DNA of 64,000 nt from Cycas panzhihuaensis (GCA_023213395.1 CM041465.1:199833741-199897740), one strand, 5' to 3'. Shown: positions 23,984 through 35,755, counted from the first letter of the stretch. Notes: generated from the sequence alone by a model not told the origin. Translations and numbers: made by a program.

Positions 23984-24600
23984 GAAGAAGAGGATGATAG
24001 TTGGTACATTGATTCTAGTTGTTCCACCCACATGACCCATAAAGAATAGTTATTTCAAACTTTGGATACAAATAAAAAAGGGTCTATTATGTTTGGAGAC
24101 AACACTTCTCGCGAATCGATTGGAAAAGGTAACATTGCCTTATTGACTAATAGTCGTGAATGTAAATACTTGAATGATGTTCTATACGTCCCTGCTTTAA
24201 GGAAAAACTTACTATCGGTAGGACAGATGATGGGACAAGATTATAAAGTAATTTTTAACAACGGCGAATGTGTCATCAAAGACAAACGACAAAATGAAGC
24301 TATTGTTGCTAGGGGTATCATGACCAAAGATCGTTTATTTAAGCTTACTATCACCCCCTCAGATACATATGCCCTTAGAACCACAACTACTATGGATAGT
24401 GACCTATGGCATCGATGTTTCGGTCATCTTAATTATACAAGTTTAACCCTTATGAAAAGATTAGATATGGTTAATGGCTTGCCCCCTATTGATGTTAATA
24501 AAGAGTTGTGTGAGGGATGCCTTCTTGGAAAACAACATAGAGAAAGTTTTCCAGACTTTAGCCATCGGGCATCCGCCTCTTCAACTCAGATACATGTATA
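23984..24600 (+). pseudogene. Element D protease and pre-integrase region
   Basis: The protease begins around 24000 with SWYIDSSCSTHMT. The usual copia active site is D-S-G, and here the G reads S. A stop (TAG, about 24045) follows HKE. The frame from 24062 continues through GDNTSRESIGKGNI, YLNDVLYVPALRKNLLSVGQ and VIKDKRQNEAIVARGIM. The integrase zinc-binding HHCC motif is intact in residues but scattered: LWHRCFGHLNY, then LCEGCLLGKQHR at 24507-24542. This region releases mature proteins and begins the integrase. The frame changes shortly after 24560. Confidence 0.8.
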
Positions 24601-25290
24601 TTTGTGGCTCAATGGCCACTCTCCTCATGGTGTGCCAAGTATTTCCTTACATTTATTGATGACTTTACAAGAAAGACTTGGGTGTTGTTTCTTAAATATA
24701 AATCTGATGCTTTCGACCACTTTGTTGACTTCAAAACCTTCGTTGAGTGACAAAGTGGATATCATATCCTCTCCTTAAGATTAGATAATGGGGGAGAATT
24801 TACCTCTAATATCTTTAAGAATTACTGTATCCAACATGGGATTAGGCGACAACATACCAACCCCTACATCCCACAACAAAATAGTATAGCAGAAAGGAAA
24901 AATAGAACTATCGTAGAAATGGCACATTGTATGCTTAAAGATAAAAACTTAGGCTATGAATTTTGGGCTGAAGCAGTCCATACCATAGTCTACCTACTTA
25001 ATCGATGCTCCACAAAAGCAGTTAGGTGGAAGACACTAGAAGAAGCATGGACAGGTTATAAACCTAGTATCCGTCACCTTAAGGTATTTGGCTGTTTAGC
25101 CTATGCCCACATCCCTGACCAAAGAAGAACCAAATTAGATGATCATAGTGTAAAATGTATCTTTATTGGATATAGTGAATTATCAAAATCTTATAAAGTT
25201 TATGATCCAAAATCCCAAAAAGTTATATTGAGTAGGGATATCAAATTTCAAGAAGACACCTACTATCAAAATAATCACGAACAATAGAAG
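24600..25290 (+). pseudogene. Element D integrase catalytic core
   Basis: Across frames one can read the D-D-E core: FIDDFTRKTWV-like text around 24653-24690 (frame-shifted), RLDNGGEFTSNIF at about 24779-24817 and QQNSIAERKNRTIVEMAH at 24880-24933, so all three acidic residues are traceable. The C-terminal part, FWAEAVHTIVYLLNRC, VFGCLAYAHIPDQRR and IFIGYSELSKSYKVYDP, is the conserved plant copia region. It ends at TAG 25285-25287. A stop in SGYHILS's upstream context (TGA, 24748-24750) and a frame change disable it. Confidence 0.85.
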
Positions 25291-26400
25291 GACATTACCA
25301 TTAAGTTTGATGCATCAAATACATCCAAATATGTGCCTCCTATGTGGAGAAATTCTTCGGAACCTGCTAGAGAAGCAACATCATCTTAACCACCATCACA
25401 ACCACTACCCAAATGGGTTCAATGCAACCATGACTTAGGAAATATATTGGATAACAATAGAAGATCTACACGTTCACACAAAGTTAACTTTGCTCTAATG
25501 AGTAAGCTACTCGAAAGTCATGAGCCTCAAACCTTTGGTGAGGCTAATCAACATGAGGCCGCAAAAGCCATGCAAGAGGAATATAAATCTATCATTAAAA
25601 ATGATACTTGGGAACTTGTAGACTTACCACCAAGGAAGAAAGCCATTGGAACCAAATAGGTCTATAAGACTAAGTTCCACTCCGATGGATCAATTGATAA
25701 ATATAAAGCTCGTTTAGTTGCAAAAGGATATGCCTAAAGAGAAGGCATAGACTATACCGAAACATTTGCCCTAGTTACTAGGATGGAATCAGTTCGCATG
25801 ATAATAAGTTTAGCTGCTCAAATGGGTTGGCATATTTATCAAATGGATGTAAAAGGTGCTTTCTTAAATGGTTATATCCAAGAAGATATCTATGTCTCTC
25901 AACCCCTAAGTTTTGAAGTCAGGGGGGAAGAAAACAAAGTGTACAAGTTAAAGAAGGCATTATATGGTCTAAAACAAGCACCTAGGGCTTGGTATTCCCG
26001 TATCGACACATATCTTAAAGATCAAGGGTTTAAAGATCTCAAGCAGATCCAAACCTATACACCAAAATTAAAGGAAATTCGATATTGATTGTAGGACTCT
26101 ATGTGGACGACTTAATTTATACCAGAAATGACTCCCAACTTTTAAGTCAATTTAAAGAAGCTATGTGTAAGGAATTTGAGATGACAGACTTAGGTCTTAT
26201 GCACTACTTCCTAAGATTGGAAGTATGGCAAGATAAATAAGGAATATTTATCTCTCAACGTAAATATATATTAGACCTTCTACAAAGATTTAATATGACA
26301 AACTGTAAACCATTATCAATACCAGTAGAAATTGGAACTAAACTCTCTAAGACAGATGACTCAACTTCAGTTGATCCCACTCACTATAGACAACTAATTG
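25290..26400 (+). pseudogene. Element D reverse transcriptase (RVT_2)
   Basis: A linker holding NRRSTRSHKVNFALMSK is followed by AMQEEYKSIIKNDTWELVD, the usual entry to copia RT. Stops sit where W (TAG, 25657) and Q (TAA, 25736) are expected. Catalytic motifs are present: QMDVKGAFLNG with the first Asp at about 25843-25851, KALYGLKQAPRAWY, and YVDD at 26100-26111, which lies in another frame after an indel near 26050. Further on, MTDLGLMHYFL is typical of the RT connection. The enzyme would copy RNA into cDNA; this copy cannot be made intact. Confidence 0.88.
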
Positions 26401-27050
26401 GCTGCCTACTTATTTAACCTCTACTCAACCTGATATAACATATTCTGTAAGTGCTGTGTCTAGATTTATGCAGGATCCAAAGACATCTCATTGGCAAGCT
26501 GCTAAAAGAATTCTCAGATACCTTAAAGGGACTCCAGATTTTGGGTTATACTACAAACCTACATCCGAGTTTCAATTAAATAGTTATACAGATTCAGATT
26601 GGGCTGGTGATGTTGATGATAGGAAATCTACCTTAGGTTATGCATTTAGTATGGGATCAGCAGTGGTAGCTTGGAGTACAAAGAAACAAAATACCATTTC
26701 CTTATCCACAGCCGAAGCAGAATATAAAGTCGTAGTGTTAGGAGCCTATGAATCAATCTGGTTAAGAAGACTCTTACAGGATTTTCAAATTAAATAGCAA
26801 GGTCCCACTAGAATTTGGTGTGACAATCAAAGCACTATTCAAATGACCAAAAATCCAGTATTCCACAGCAGAACAAAGCATATTGAAACTCAATACCACT
26901 TCATTCGAGAACTTGTATAAGCAGAAGAGATACAGTTAACTTATTGTAGCACCGAAGATCAAACAGCAGATATTTTTACAAAGGCCTTGGGAAAAATCAA
27001 ATTTGAGAAATTCAGAGATGATTTAGGAGTCATACACATTGGGCTTATGG
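26400..27050 (+). pseudogene. Element D RNase H
   Basis: From 26456: RFMQDPKTSHWQAAKRILRY, SYTDSDWAGDVDDRKST with the first catalytic Asp, ISLSTAEAEYKVVV with the catalytic Glu, and after TAG (26795) [18 protein letters not shown] with the next Asp. It closes with [32 protein letters not shown] and the terminal LGVIHIGLMGE over the polypurine tract. RNase H removes the RNA strand during reverse transcription. The order after RT confirms Ty1/copia rather than gypsy. Confidence 0.88.
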
Positions 27051-27391
27051 GGGAGAATATTGGGAATAATCCCAATGTACGTGCACCAGAGCGCTTAGGG
27101 CACCTCAAAGCCACCTTTGAGGGCCCCTAGGGCACCTTGAGCCATTCAACAACTGCCCGGACCGACCACTCATTTGAGGTAGTATCACCATTATTTATTT
27201 TAATATTTTTCTAAACTAACCTTAATTGTTGTGCAGCTAGGGTGATGGCGCCCGACGCCTCCCTGAATTCTCTATTTAAGGGTTGGGAATACCTCCCTGG
27301 TGTTTATTAATACCGCCATTCTATTGGAAATTGCCGTTATACTCAAGATGCGATCGTTATGATGTCCTACTCTGCTCCTCTAGCTCCATCA
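27047..27391 (+). repeat. Element D polypurine tract and 3' LTR
   Basis: The polypurine tract ATGGGGGAGAA is at 27047-27057. The LTR runs 27058-27391, starts TATTGGG (TG has become TA) and ends CAGCTCCATCA-like CTAGCTCCATCA, followed by TSD CATCT. Confidence 0.92.
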
Positions 27392-27396
27392 CATCT

Positions 27397-27689
27397 CAGA
27401 AGAATTTAGACTTGCACTTCATGAGTGTTCATACTTCACTAACCTTTATGCCCTCACTTTGTCTATCTACCATTCTTTTCTTTATATATATAAAATATAT
27501 TTTTTTAAGTAATTTGGATCCTAGATCCAGTGGCACCCTTCACGGATCTATTTGCATGAATGATTTCTGTTTAGATTATCCTTCCTAATCAAAATCCTCA
27601 CTTTACATCTTCGTCTTCATCAGTATGACTATTGTTTCCCTGTAATATATTTTTCATCTTTTTCAAAAGAGAAAGATCAATAAAAAAGA

Positions 27690-27733
<44 letters not shown>

Positions 27734-29583
27734 CCTTTTTTATTGATCTTCTTCTTTTAATCAGGGGTGCCCCCACATAGGCTGTAGATTGATCATTCTA
27801 TTTATGTTTGGATAGATTTCTCTTCTCGGATATCAACTGGTTTATCATTATTAATGAGTGATTTGTTTTATCGACCTAATCTTATTTTTTATCAAGTGTT
27901 TTATTCAATTAAATAAAATTTAATATTAGTTTGGAATTTGGGTTAGTCAATTTACTTTATCCCCCTCTATTTTTGGATTAAGGTCATATGTAGCCCCATA
28001 TGACTTTGTTTAAAGGGGTAGACCTCAAATAATATAAATTATTTTGAATAATTTTTTATTATTCAAAAATCATTTTCTATATTTTATATAGTTTAGAATC
28101 CAGAGCCCCCTTGGGCCTCTAGCCATTAGTTCTGTAGGCCTCCTATGACCAAAGGGCTTATTAGCTAAAGGGCTAAAAACCAACCTTGTTTTTTTATTTT
28201 TGGCCCAAGGAGTACTATTCACATGTTTCGTAATATTTGCGCTAGGAGGTCATATTCTTGAACTGCTTAATTCATTGGATTCTTGACTCGGAGCTCTATA
28301 GCCTAAAGCCTTTCTTTACTTGATTTGAATAGATTTTTAGAAAGTTTGATTGAGTCAAAGTTGACGCTCTTTGTACCTCTTAATTCATTAGCGACAAAAG
28401 GGTCCTTGTATAATTTCTTTAATAACTTGAGTTTTACAACTCTATTTTTCAAACTGTTATAATCGTTGGAAAGATTTTTTAGTGCTCTATATATTAGAAT
28501 AGGTTTTGTTGTATTCTAATACTATTTTCTAGGTCTTTAAAAGCTTTAAAGTTAAGGCTCCATTTTAATCCTAGTTAGACAAATTTTGAGATATTTTGAG
28601 CCAATTTTTTTCATTTTTACCAAATATATTCATTTAGTATTTGATACTAATCAGTTATTAATAATATTTGCTTGGTTTTATAAGCTTATGAGTTGTTTTT
28701 TATCTCTTTAATATCATTTTTGATTTCTTAAAAATTAAGAGTCCTATTCGAATCAAAAGCAACAAATTAGTACTCCTTATCATTATTATTTTCTTTCTTT
28801 AACATCTATAATAGAATCTAAGAGATTTCCTTAAGCATTTTTAGCTATATAAGGTCCTTTTCCTTCTTGAATACCTTAAGATTGCACCTAGTTTGCATGT
28901 GAATCTATAAAAGAGCACTTCTTCATTTCATTTACATTGTATTTAAAAACATTTACCAATGATTTTATGTATCTTGAGTTCACTAATTCATAAGTTAAAG
29001 GAACTTTTTTATTTACCTTAAAGCTATTATATTTCTTAAAGTTTCATAAGTGCATTACATTGCATAGTTACGAGTTATTTTTTGTTCTTTTTTAAGCTTT
29101 TAAGGCTTATTCCATTCAAGCTTATCATTTCACTTATATCTTTACATACACAGTTCTTCATTCTAAAGTCTCTTATATTCATTATTGTTTGAAAAGATTA
29201 TAAGTTGAACATTAGTCTTCATTTCAAAAAAAAAAAAACAATTGCTTTAAGGATCATTTAGCTATCTTGTTGAAAGAGTATTTCAATATTGAAAGTTCAT
29301 CTCTTTGATTCATTTATTTGTAGCTCCTTACTGATTCATTGAAACCTTTAGAGAAGCTGTATATAGCCTCATTGAAAGCTATTTAATTTACTTTTTCAAG
29401 GAGCTTTTTCAACTTGAAAGCTAATAGTTTACATTAGAAATATCTTCATCTTATTTCTTAGTTACTATCTCCTTTCATTATTAAGTTATTTTTTTCATTA
29501 AGGTATTTATTTGAAGGATCATACATATATTTTTTAGGTTACTTTCCTTTCAAACAAGTTGTTTACATTATTGTTCAAGAAGC
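27397..29583 (+). other. Element E leader, middle part
   Basis: Non-coding leader of E between D and B. It holds the (AT)n hairpin at 27664-27760, a short GC-richer patch with GAGCCCCCTTGGGCC (about 28102), and long AT-rich text. I see no homology to block X here. Its continuation lies at 36253-37100. Confidence 0.6.
27664..27760. repeat. Long hairpin around an (AT)n run
   Basis: Left arm AAAGATCAATAAAAAAGATG and right arm CACCTTTTTTATTGATCTT are near-perfect inverted repeats on both sides of (AT)n at about 27692-27732. Together they could fold into a stem of over 45 bp. The arms extend with AGAGAAAG against CTTCTTCT less perfectly. It could be a MITE-like insertion or an expanded AT loop in a leader hairpin. 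Confidence 0.7.
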
Positions 29584-30063
29584 TGTAGGAAATAATATGG
29601 ACCCAAAATTGCTCTGATACCAAATGTAGGAAAAATAATACAGGAGAATATGGTAGAACATAGAATAAATTTTAATAGATTAATACATCAATACAAATCT
29701 TCAATACATCAATGTTGCAATGTAGTATAAACCATGAAAGCATTGTATTCAAGCCATAGTGTGAGAAGTGAGTATTACAAATTTTTCAATAAGGGCACTG
29801 TCTAAAGACACCAAGGTTGCACACCCCTCAATATTTATAATTTTAGAGGAGGAGGGAAACTCCTCAATCCCTGAAATTTAAATTAACAATAAAATAATGC
29901 TAACTTAACTCAAATGAAACTAACTCAAATTAACTTAAATCAAATTAAATATTACCTTAACTTACCTACACATATTGAACACACACATGTGTAAAATGAG
30001 GTTAATGAGGTGTATAATCCTGGTTGGAAGGTGGGAGTGGAGTGATGACTATTAACTCTAACA
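29584..30063 (-). repeat. Element B 3' LTR
   Basis: In plus-strand reading it starts TGTAGGAAATAATATGG and ends AACTCTAACA. The reversed PBS-like GCTCTGATACCAAA lies inside at about 29611-29624, followed by TGTAGGAAAAATAAT, a second near-copy of the LTR terminus. This mirrors the PBS-in-LTR duplication of A. Confidence 0.85.
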
Positions 30064-30760
30064 TTCTCCCCCTTAATGGTCATCACAAACACTTGTATCT
30101 TCTCCTTGAACTTATGGAACTTGTATTTGAAAAAAACTTTAAAATTCTAATCTTTATCAACTCTTCTCATCCTTATAGCCACATATATCTCTTTACTATA
30201 TAATCATGTAAAAAAACTGTAAGTAAATAATGCTTGATTTGTACAAAAAGGAATAGCTACAACTTTGAATTTAACTTCTAGAAATTTAACTTTAATTGTC
30301 ATATCATTAGGTCTCTTTTCTATCATATCGTAAGATTCATTCCCCATCATGTCATAAGATTTATTCTCCCCCTCAAATGGAGGATTAGGTACTTATGTAG
30401 TAAGTTGGTCCTGCATTTGATCTAAATCTTCATGGGTGTTCTCATTATGATTCACTTGTTCTGTCACCTGTCTCACATGTTCATCAAAAATATCATCAAA
30501 TACATGGAGGGTATCTCCCCCATAAGTGGAAATCAAGACATCCCAAATAGATTTAGAAGTAGTTAATTCACAAACCTTTGAAAATACATCTCATTCATAG
30601 TGCAAAATAATAAACCTAAAACTTCATTATCTTTTCTAAAATTTTTCTTAATACTAAGATCATATTCATGTTGCAAATACTTCAAAAGATCATGTTCAAT
30701 AAAATAGTCTTGTATAGTCTTGTGCTATAATGAAAAATTTTGCCCATCGAAAATAGGAAA
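30064..30760 (-). pseudogene. Decayed A-type gag-like ORF of element B
   Basis: On the minus strand, text matching element A is recognisable: RVDKD and FKVFFKYKFHKFKEKIQVF near the polypurine tract, then an acidic linker around TTCTGTCACCTGTCTCACATG (plus, about 30460), and the gag N-terminus with LLKYLQHEYDL (about 30690-30660). The text is broken by stops and shifts and has no usable start. The protein in A begins MAQFPIFNGH; here the equivalent is near 30740-30760. Confidence 0.65.
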
Positions 30761-30764
30761 TCGT

Positions 30765-32045
30765 ATCATTTTATCAAAGAAACTTTAGTACATAAAAAGT
30801 ATGCTTTTATTAAATCAAATAAAGTCAATAAATGACTAAACTTATATGATGTCAAATATACTTTTCAAAAGAAATGTAATGCCTTTTGAAAATAAATGAA
30901 CTAAATGTAATAAGAAAATAATGAATATAGAAGCAACTTTGAAATCATATACTAATATCCTTTTAACGATACAAATATGAAATAAGACCTTAACCTTTGG
31001 ATTTTCTTCAAATGAATACATGTAAATTCTTAATGCAATAAATACTTAGCCTTGACGATAATATATAATGTTGAAGAAATTGAAATATATGTATATTTTA
31101 CTTTGAAAGATAAGGAGTATGAAGAAACCTTTAAAAGAAGGTTTAAAGGATAACCTTAAGTTTGGTTGCTTCAAAAGTATATTAAACGATGTTAGAATAA
31201 TATGAAACTTAACCAATATAAATATCAATAAAATATCTATCTAATGGAACTATCTGTTTTGAAAACGGGTTCCTACAAGTCAAGTTTTAATAAATCAAAG
31301 GTACAAGCATCTTTTTTAGGCTTAAGGGGAGCAAGGAGCTCAAAAAGGCATAAAATTGGTAATAAAACTTTATAAAATACTGAAAAATAATAAATATTGT
31401 TTAGAAGACTACTTAATATATTTTCAGCTAAAAAAGTTTGAGAAATATATATAAAAATATGTAAAAATGGCAGGCTAGAAGTAATTAAGTACCTCTACTT
31501 TGAGCAATTTGAGAATCAACAAAAATATATTAAAACATATAAAAAAACTATGTCAATTTGAAGGGGAATAAGTTAAATTCCCAACAAAACTAACAAAACT
31601 AAATTTAGATGTCAAACAAAAAAGTTAGAGTAAAAATAGTAACTGGTACCTTTATATAAAAATGTTTAAAAAAAATGCTAAAAACCACTAAAATGCTAGA
31701 TTTAGTGATTAAAATAATGATTAAAATGAATTCTAAAAATTAAAACAAAAGGTGGGTAATGAAGTTTGTTGAACATAGATCACTGTAGATTACATCCGAG
31801 TAGAAAATATTTACTTGATAATAAAATATAATCAGTTTAAAAAGTGATTTTATAAAAAGTTTAAAAAAGGCTGAAATAAGGACTGATTGACTTTAAATCG
31901 ACTGAAACGGTGTTAAATCAGCAGTCATATGACCAGTCAAAAGTAATCTATAGAAAAGTTATAACCTAATGAAATTAGTTTCGTTAGAAACCGATGAACT
32001 AGTGAGAAGTTATGGAAAAAATTTGCCAATAACCCTATGTAGAAT
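30765..32045 (-). repeat. Leader block X, copy in element B
   Basis: The reverse strand of this stretch parallels block X. On the plus strand, AGTTATGGAAAAAATTTGCC (about 32010) corresponds to the TTGGCGCTTTTGTGGCCATAACTT end, and TGACCAGTCAAAAG (about 31930) to the GACTGGTCATAAGACC region. It is more worn than the copies in A, C and D. A poly-A run at 32047-32065 bounds it. Confidence 0.6.
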
Positions 32046-32599
32046 GAAAAAAAAAAAAAAAAAAACTTAATAAAAAGTTTGTTGGGCCCTTTAATGATGA
32101 GTAATGGTCATATAGAGGTAAAATATGACCAGGGGCTAAGAGCGAAAGGGGCTTAAGCCCTTTAAACCCTGGATTTAAAAAAATTATACAATAAAATTTG
32201 ATTTTTTAAAACTTTATATTAAAAAGTATATAAAAAAAACATTGAAATTAAAAACGGCTGCCATCGCTAAGATTGCACAGACCTACACACAGCAAAACCA
32301 CAATAAAGTAATTACCAACTTGATAAAATCGATTAGCGAATTGATTCGAAGCAGCAAGAAAATAAAGGGTGCACTTATTACACATAAATATATGTATATT
32401 ATATATATATATATATATATATAAAGAAAAAAAAAGGGAAAAAATGCTGACGTAGCTATTGACACCCTGCATGTGCTGCCTGCACCCCCTATCATGCTGC
32501 AGAGCCATGTTAGGTTGTAGCTTAGCGTGGAGAATGGAGAGGCGTTGGAGAATGATACAAGGGCTGCTCTTTCTTTGTCTGGAATGGTGCTTGGCGTTC

Positions 32600-33000
32600 T
32601 TCCAAGAGCTAGAGATAGAGGATGCTAAAAATGCAGAGTGTGAAGAAGGAAGGATGATAACACCACAAGAAGCTTGTAACCATAATGCACAGGTTGTACA
32701 AGAAGCTGTTAGGAAGATGGAAGCTGTTGTAGAGGAAAAAATCTATGTTTTTAAGAAGGCACAACTTGCATTGGAGATGTGTGATAGGGAACTTGAAGAT
32801 AAGAGTAGAGAACTTGCAGAGCTACAATTTGAGAGGCAACGCAAGAAGCAACAGATAGAGGAACTGGAGGCTATAGTCAGATTGAAACAAGCTAAGGTAG
32901 ATATGTTCCAACTCAAGGATGATGAAGCAAGATGAGAGGCTGAGAGACTGCAGCGCAATGCCCTTGCAAAATCAAAGAAAGAAAAGAGGAGCTAAAGGAA
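32600..33000 (+). pseudogene. Captured OBERON-type (PHD/coiled-coil) gene fragment
   Basis: A plus-strand frame (within 32459-32935) reads ITPQEACNHNAQVVQEAVRK, VEEKIYVFKKAQLALEMCDR, ELEDKSRELAELQFERQRKK, QIEELEAIVRLKQAKVDMFQ and LKDDEAR. That is the long coiled coil of plant OBERON-family nuclear proteins, which act in meristem and vascular patterning. TGA at 32933 replaces an expected arginine, after which EAERLQRNALAKSKKE continues in frame. The PHD finger and the N-terminus are absent. The fragment is antisense to element B. It is non-functional as an OBERON gene. The upstream ~45 codons of the frame do not resemble the family and are likely element sequence. Confidence 0.8.
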
Positions 33001-33345
33001 GAAGGGAAATAAGAAGAGAAGCTAGTGCCAAAAGATAGTCCTATAACACTAGCTTCAGCTCCAACTGAGGCCAATGATGAGGCTTATTTTTTTTGTTAAG
33101 AGCTTATTACTATTTTTGTAATTTTCATTGGCTTGCATAAAGTTTGATAATGCATGACAAACTTGCTTATGCTTTATATTTATTTATTTATTTTTGTGCT
33201 ATTGATCCAAAGCTGTCATTTGTGATGAATGGTTCTGAAAAGTTTTTATATCATTTGGTTTTCAATGCAAATGATGTTTTTATTCTTACGTACAATGGAA
33301 ATATGACAAAGCTTGTTGAAGGGCACCGTAGATATCTTGATTTAA
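33000..33345 (+). other. Linker between the two captured fragments
   Basis: AT-rich DNA with a short open frame from 33144 (FVMNGSEKFLYHLVF and onward) that I do not recognise. It could be intron or other host DNA carried along with the fragments. The run GAGGAGCTAAAGGAAGAAGG (about 32983) may still belong to the OBERON-side coding sequence. Confidence 0.3.
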
Positions 33346-33720
33346 TAGAAGTACAACCCACCTATAGATGCACCAGAAGAGAAATTAACATGGAAACCTC
33401 CACCCAAAATGGATAGAGCTCTGATAGTTGTCACTGCTTACACAGTTGGAGTTTTGCAGCAGCCCACAAACAACTTTGAACAAGAAAACTTAATTGGAGA
33501 AGGTTCCTTGGGCCAAGTTTATGGAGCATAGCTTCCTAATGTCAAGTTGTTGGCTGTCAATAAGTTAGATACCTCAGCTTCAATGTTGCAAAAGGATGAC
33601 AATTTTTTGGATTTGGTTTCAAAAATATATCAAAACAATGACATAGCAATATTGCTGAGCTTGTTGGTTATTGTGTTCTGTTTGTTGATGGGTTGACTGG
33701 TTTGTATCCTCTCTCTAAGT
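33345..33720 (+). pseudogene. Captured STRUBBELIG-receptor-family kinase fragment
   Basis: A plus-strand frame reads PPIDAPEEKLTWKPPPKMDR, then AYTVGVLQQPTNNFEQENLI, GEGSLGQVYGA and a stop (TAG, about 33529). It goes on LPNVKLLAV, NKLDTSASMLQKDDNFLDLV, SKIYQ and, after a shift, ANIAELVGYC. This is the juxtamembrane part and N-lobe of SRF-type leucine-rich-repeat receptor kinases: glycine loop GEGSLG intact, and the VAIK-type lysine region reads AVNKL, so the usual first K is N. The extracellular repeats, transmembrane segment and C-lobe are missing. It lies ~350 bp after the OBERON fragment, in the same orientation and also antisense to B. The two come from different genes. Confidence 0.82.
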
Positions 33721-34239
33721 TTGAGGAATGTACATCTGAGCATATTTGACATCAAATGTTTGCAAGATTATTCAAAGACTTGAGTTATTTTTTATTAACA
33801 TCTATATTTTACATTTTACATGCTATTTTTGATATTTTGTGAAGGGCTATTTCTTATTGAAAGCTTCTTCAAGGAATACGAGGAGGATGTGGTATAGAGG
33901 ATAATGGTGCAGGATAGAAGCTTGTAGAGTTGCTATAATGAGATGGAACAGATTGAAACCTAAGTGCTAGAGCTATGTATAACAATGTAAAGTATTTACC
34001 TGTAATGTAATATAAGTTTTTGATATTTTAAAGATGATTTTAGAATCAAAGGATAATGTGAAGTTTTTAATAAGTCTTTAGCACTATTTCAAGATAATCT
34101 CTAGTGGACCTTTGCTAAGGGTTCTTGAAAATAATACACAAATATTTTCTATTTGCAATTTGGACTATTTATGATTTTTTTTTAAAATAATCATAAATAT
34201 AAAATAGAAAATGCTTGGAGACTATTTTTGCCCAAAAAA

Positions 34240-35700
34240 TAAGTTCAATATGAGAAAAAGCTTAATAAGTTCTGAGAGAGCAGATCTAGGTATATTGACA
34301 AAAAATATATAAAAAAATATCTATAAATTTGTATTTGAGATCTTTTCAAATATATTACAAACATATCAGAAATATGTATTTAAAGCTGAAAAAAAATATA
34401 AAGAACTTGGTAAACATAGTTATAGAAAATTTGTAGCTGAAAATAGGCTTCAAAAACTTCTAATAGATAGATCTTCTTCCTCACAAGTCAAATATAGGCA
34501 GATCCATTGTAACATATGGTTTGTTGGGTTGAATATGCACTACAAACTTGTAGATCTGAAAAAAAAACTTGAAAATATAGTCAAATATATGATGAAAATT
34601 ATAGATCTGAAATGAAATACAATAGATCTAAACTAAATGTTGCATATCTACAATAAATATACCAAAAAATGTTGAAATAATTGTTAAAATAAATAGATCT
34701 AAACTAAATGTAGTAGAAAATACTGAAAAACTTGATAAAATAAGCAGATCTTAAACTAAATATTACATATCTGACATAAGTATAGCAGATCTAAAAAATA
34801 TAAGGTAGATCTTGAAGAAATATAGCTCAAATCTGAAAAAAATTTGAGTAAATATTGTATGCAACTGTAATCCTATGCAGATCTATAAAAATATAGGATA
34901 AATAGATAGAAATCTACTTGAAAAATACCAAATATTTGATAAAAAAATATAGCTTTGAGAAAATATATCACAAATATAAAGAAAACTTGTATAAATCTTA
35001 CATGCAACTGAAAATCCTTCACAAATCTTTGAAGAAATGTAGCTTGTAGCTGAAATTTGCTAATCTCCTTCGTAGATCTGGAAATATAGACAAGAATCTA
35101 CCAAAAATTAGTAAAATATATGATAAAAAGTGTAGATCTGAAGAAATATAGTCGAAATCTTAAAAAAACTTCGATAAATATGGCTTGCTGAAATCCTTCA
35201 CAAATCTTTGAAACAATATAGCTAGTAGCTGAAATCCTTTACAAATCTGCACAAATATTAGATGAATATGCAGAAATATTCTTGAAAATTGTCAAATATG
35301 TGATAAGATGTGCAAATTTAAAAAAATATAACTCAGATCTAAAAAAACCTTAAAAAAATATAGTTTGTAGTTGAAATCCTACATAAATATGAAGATATAA
35401 GAGAAATAAACAGAAATATGCATGAAAATACCAAATATTTGATAAAAAAATATATAGATCAGAGAAAATATAAAGAAAAACTTGAATAATATATAGCTTG
35501 CTGTTGAAAACCTTCACAAATCTTTGAAAAAATATAGCTAATGGCTGAAATCCTTCACAAATCTGCACAAATCTCTAAAAAATTTGAAATATCTTTGTTA
35601 TTTTTTAAATATAACTCTAAATCTTGATGAAAAATATATGAAACTTACTAACATAACTTGCAGAAAATGAATATAACCAGTATTTTGCTTATGAGAAAAT
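34240..35700 (-). repeat. Degenerate tandem repeats in element B leader
   Basis: Units of roughly 140-190 bp recur about five times. They are marked by CTGAAATCCTTCACAAATCT-like text at about 34866, 35050, 35228, 35370 and 35541, by AGATCTGAAAAAATATAG words, and by AAATATTTGATAAAA. The same AGATCT-rich leader is ~0.7-1 kb in A and C but about 1.5 kb here, so B has expanded it. No coding content. Confidence 0.6.
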
Positions 35701-35755
35701 CTGCCTCAAAATCTTCTTGCTTCTTTGAAAAATTTCAATAGGCCAGTAATCGACT

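Larger units (their letters stand above)
18889..27391 (+). mobile_element. Element D: Ty1/copia retrotransposon, nearly complete but disabled
   Basis: LTRs of 335 and 334 bp, perfect TSD CATCT (18884-18888 and 27392-27396), PBS, polypurine tract and a full copia gene set in order. It is inserted in the leader of E. The LTRs differ at roughly 7 percent of sites by eye, mostly transitions, so it is younger than E. A 3.6 kb leader precedes gag, unusually long for copia, and includes blocks X and Y. Several stops and frame changes disable it. Sharing X with A, B and C makes a D-like element a candidate helper for them. Confidence 0.95.

Noticed and set aside
32397-32424. (TA)n run as a regulatory site
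   Set aside because: A simple microsatellite in the leader of B, with no associated motif.
33144-33416. 90-codon frame between the captured fragments as a separate gene
   Set aside because: Its second half is an out-of-frame reading of the receptor-kinase fragment; the first half is unrecognised.
32240-33900. Helitron or Pack-type DNA transposon as carrier of the OBERON and SRF fragments
   Set aside because: No terminal inverted repeats, TSD, or TC...CTAG-with-hairpin ends found at the edges. The position equals the cargo slot in A and C, which favours capture by the LTR element. Not fully excluded.
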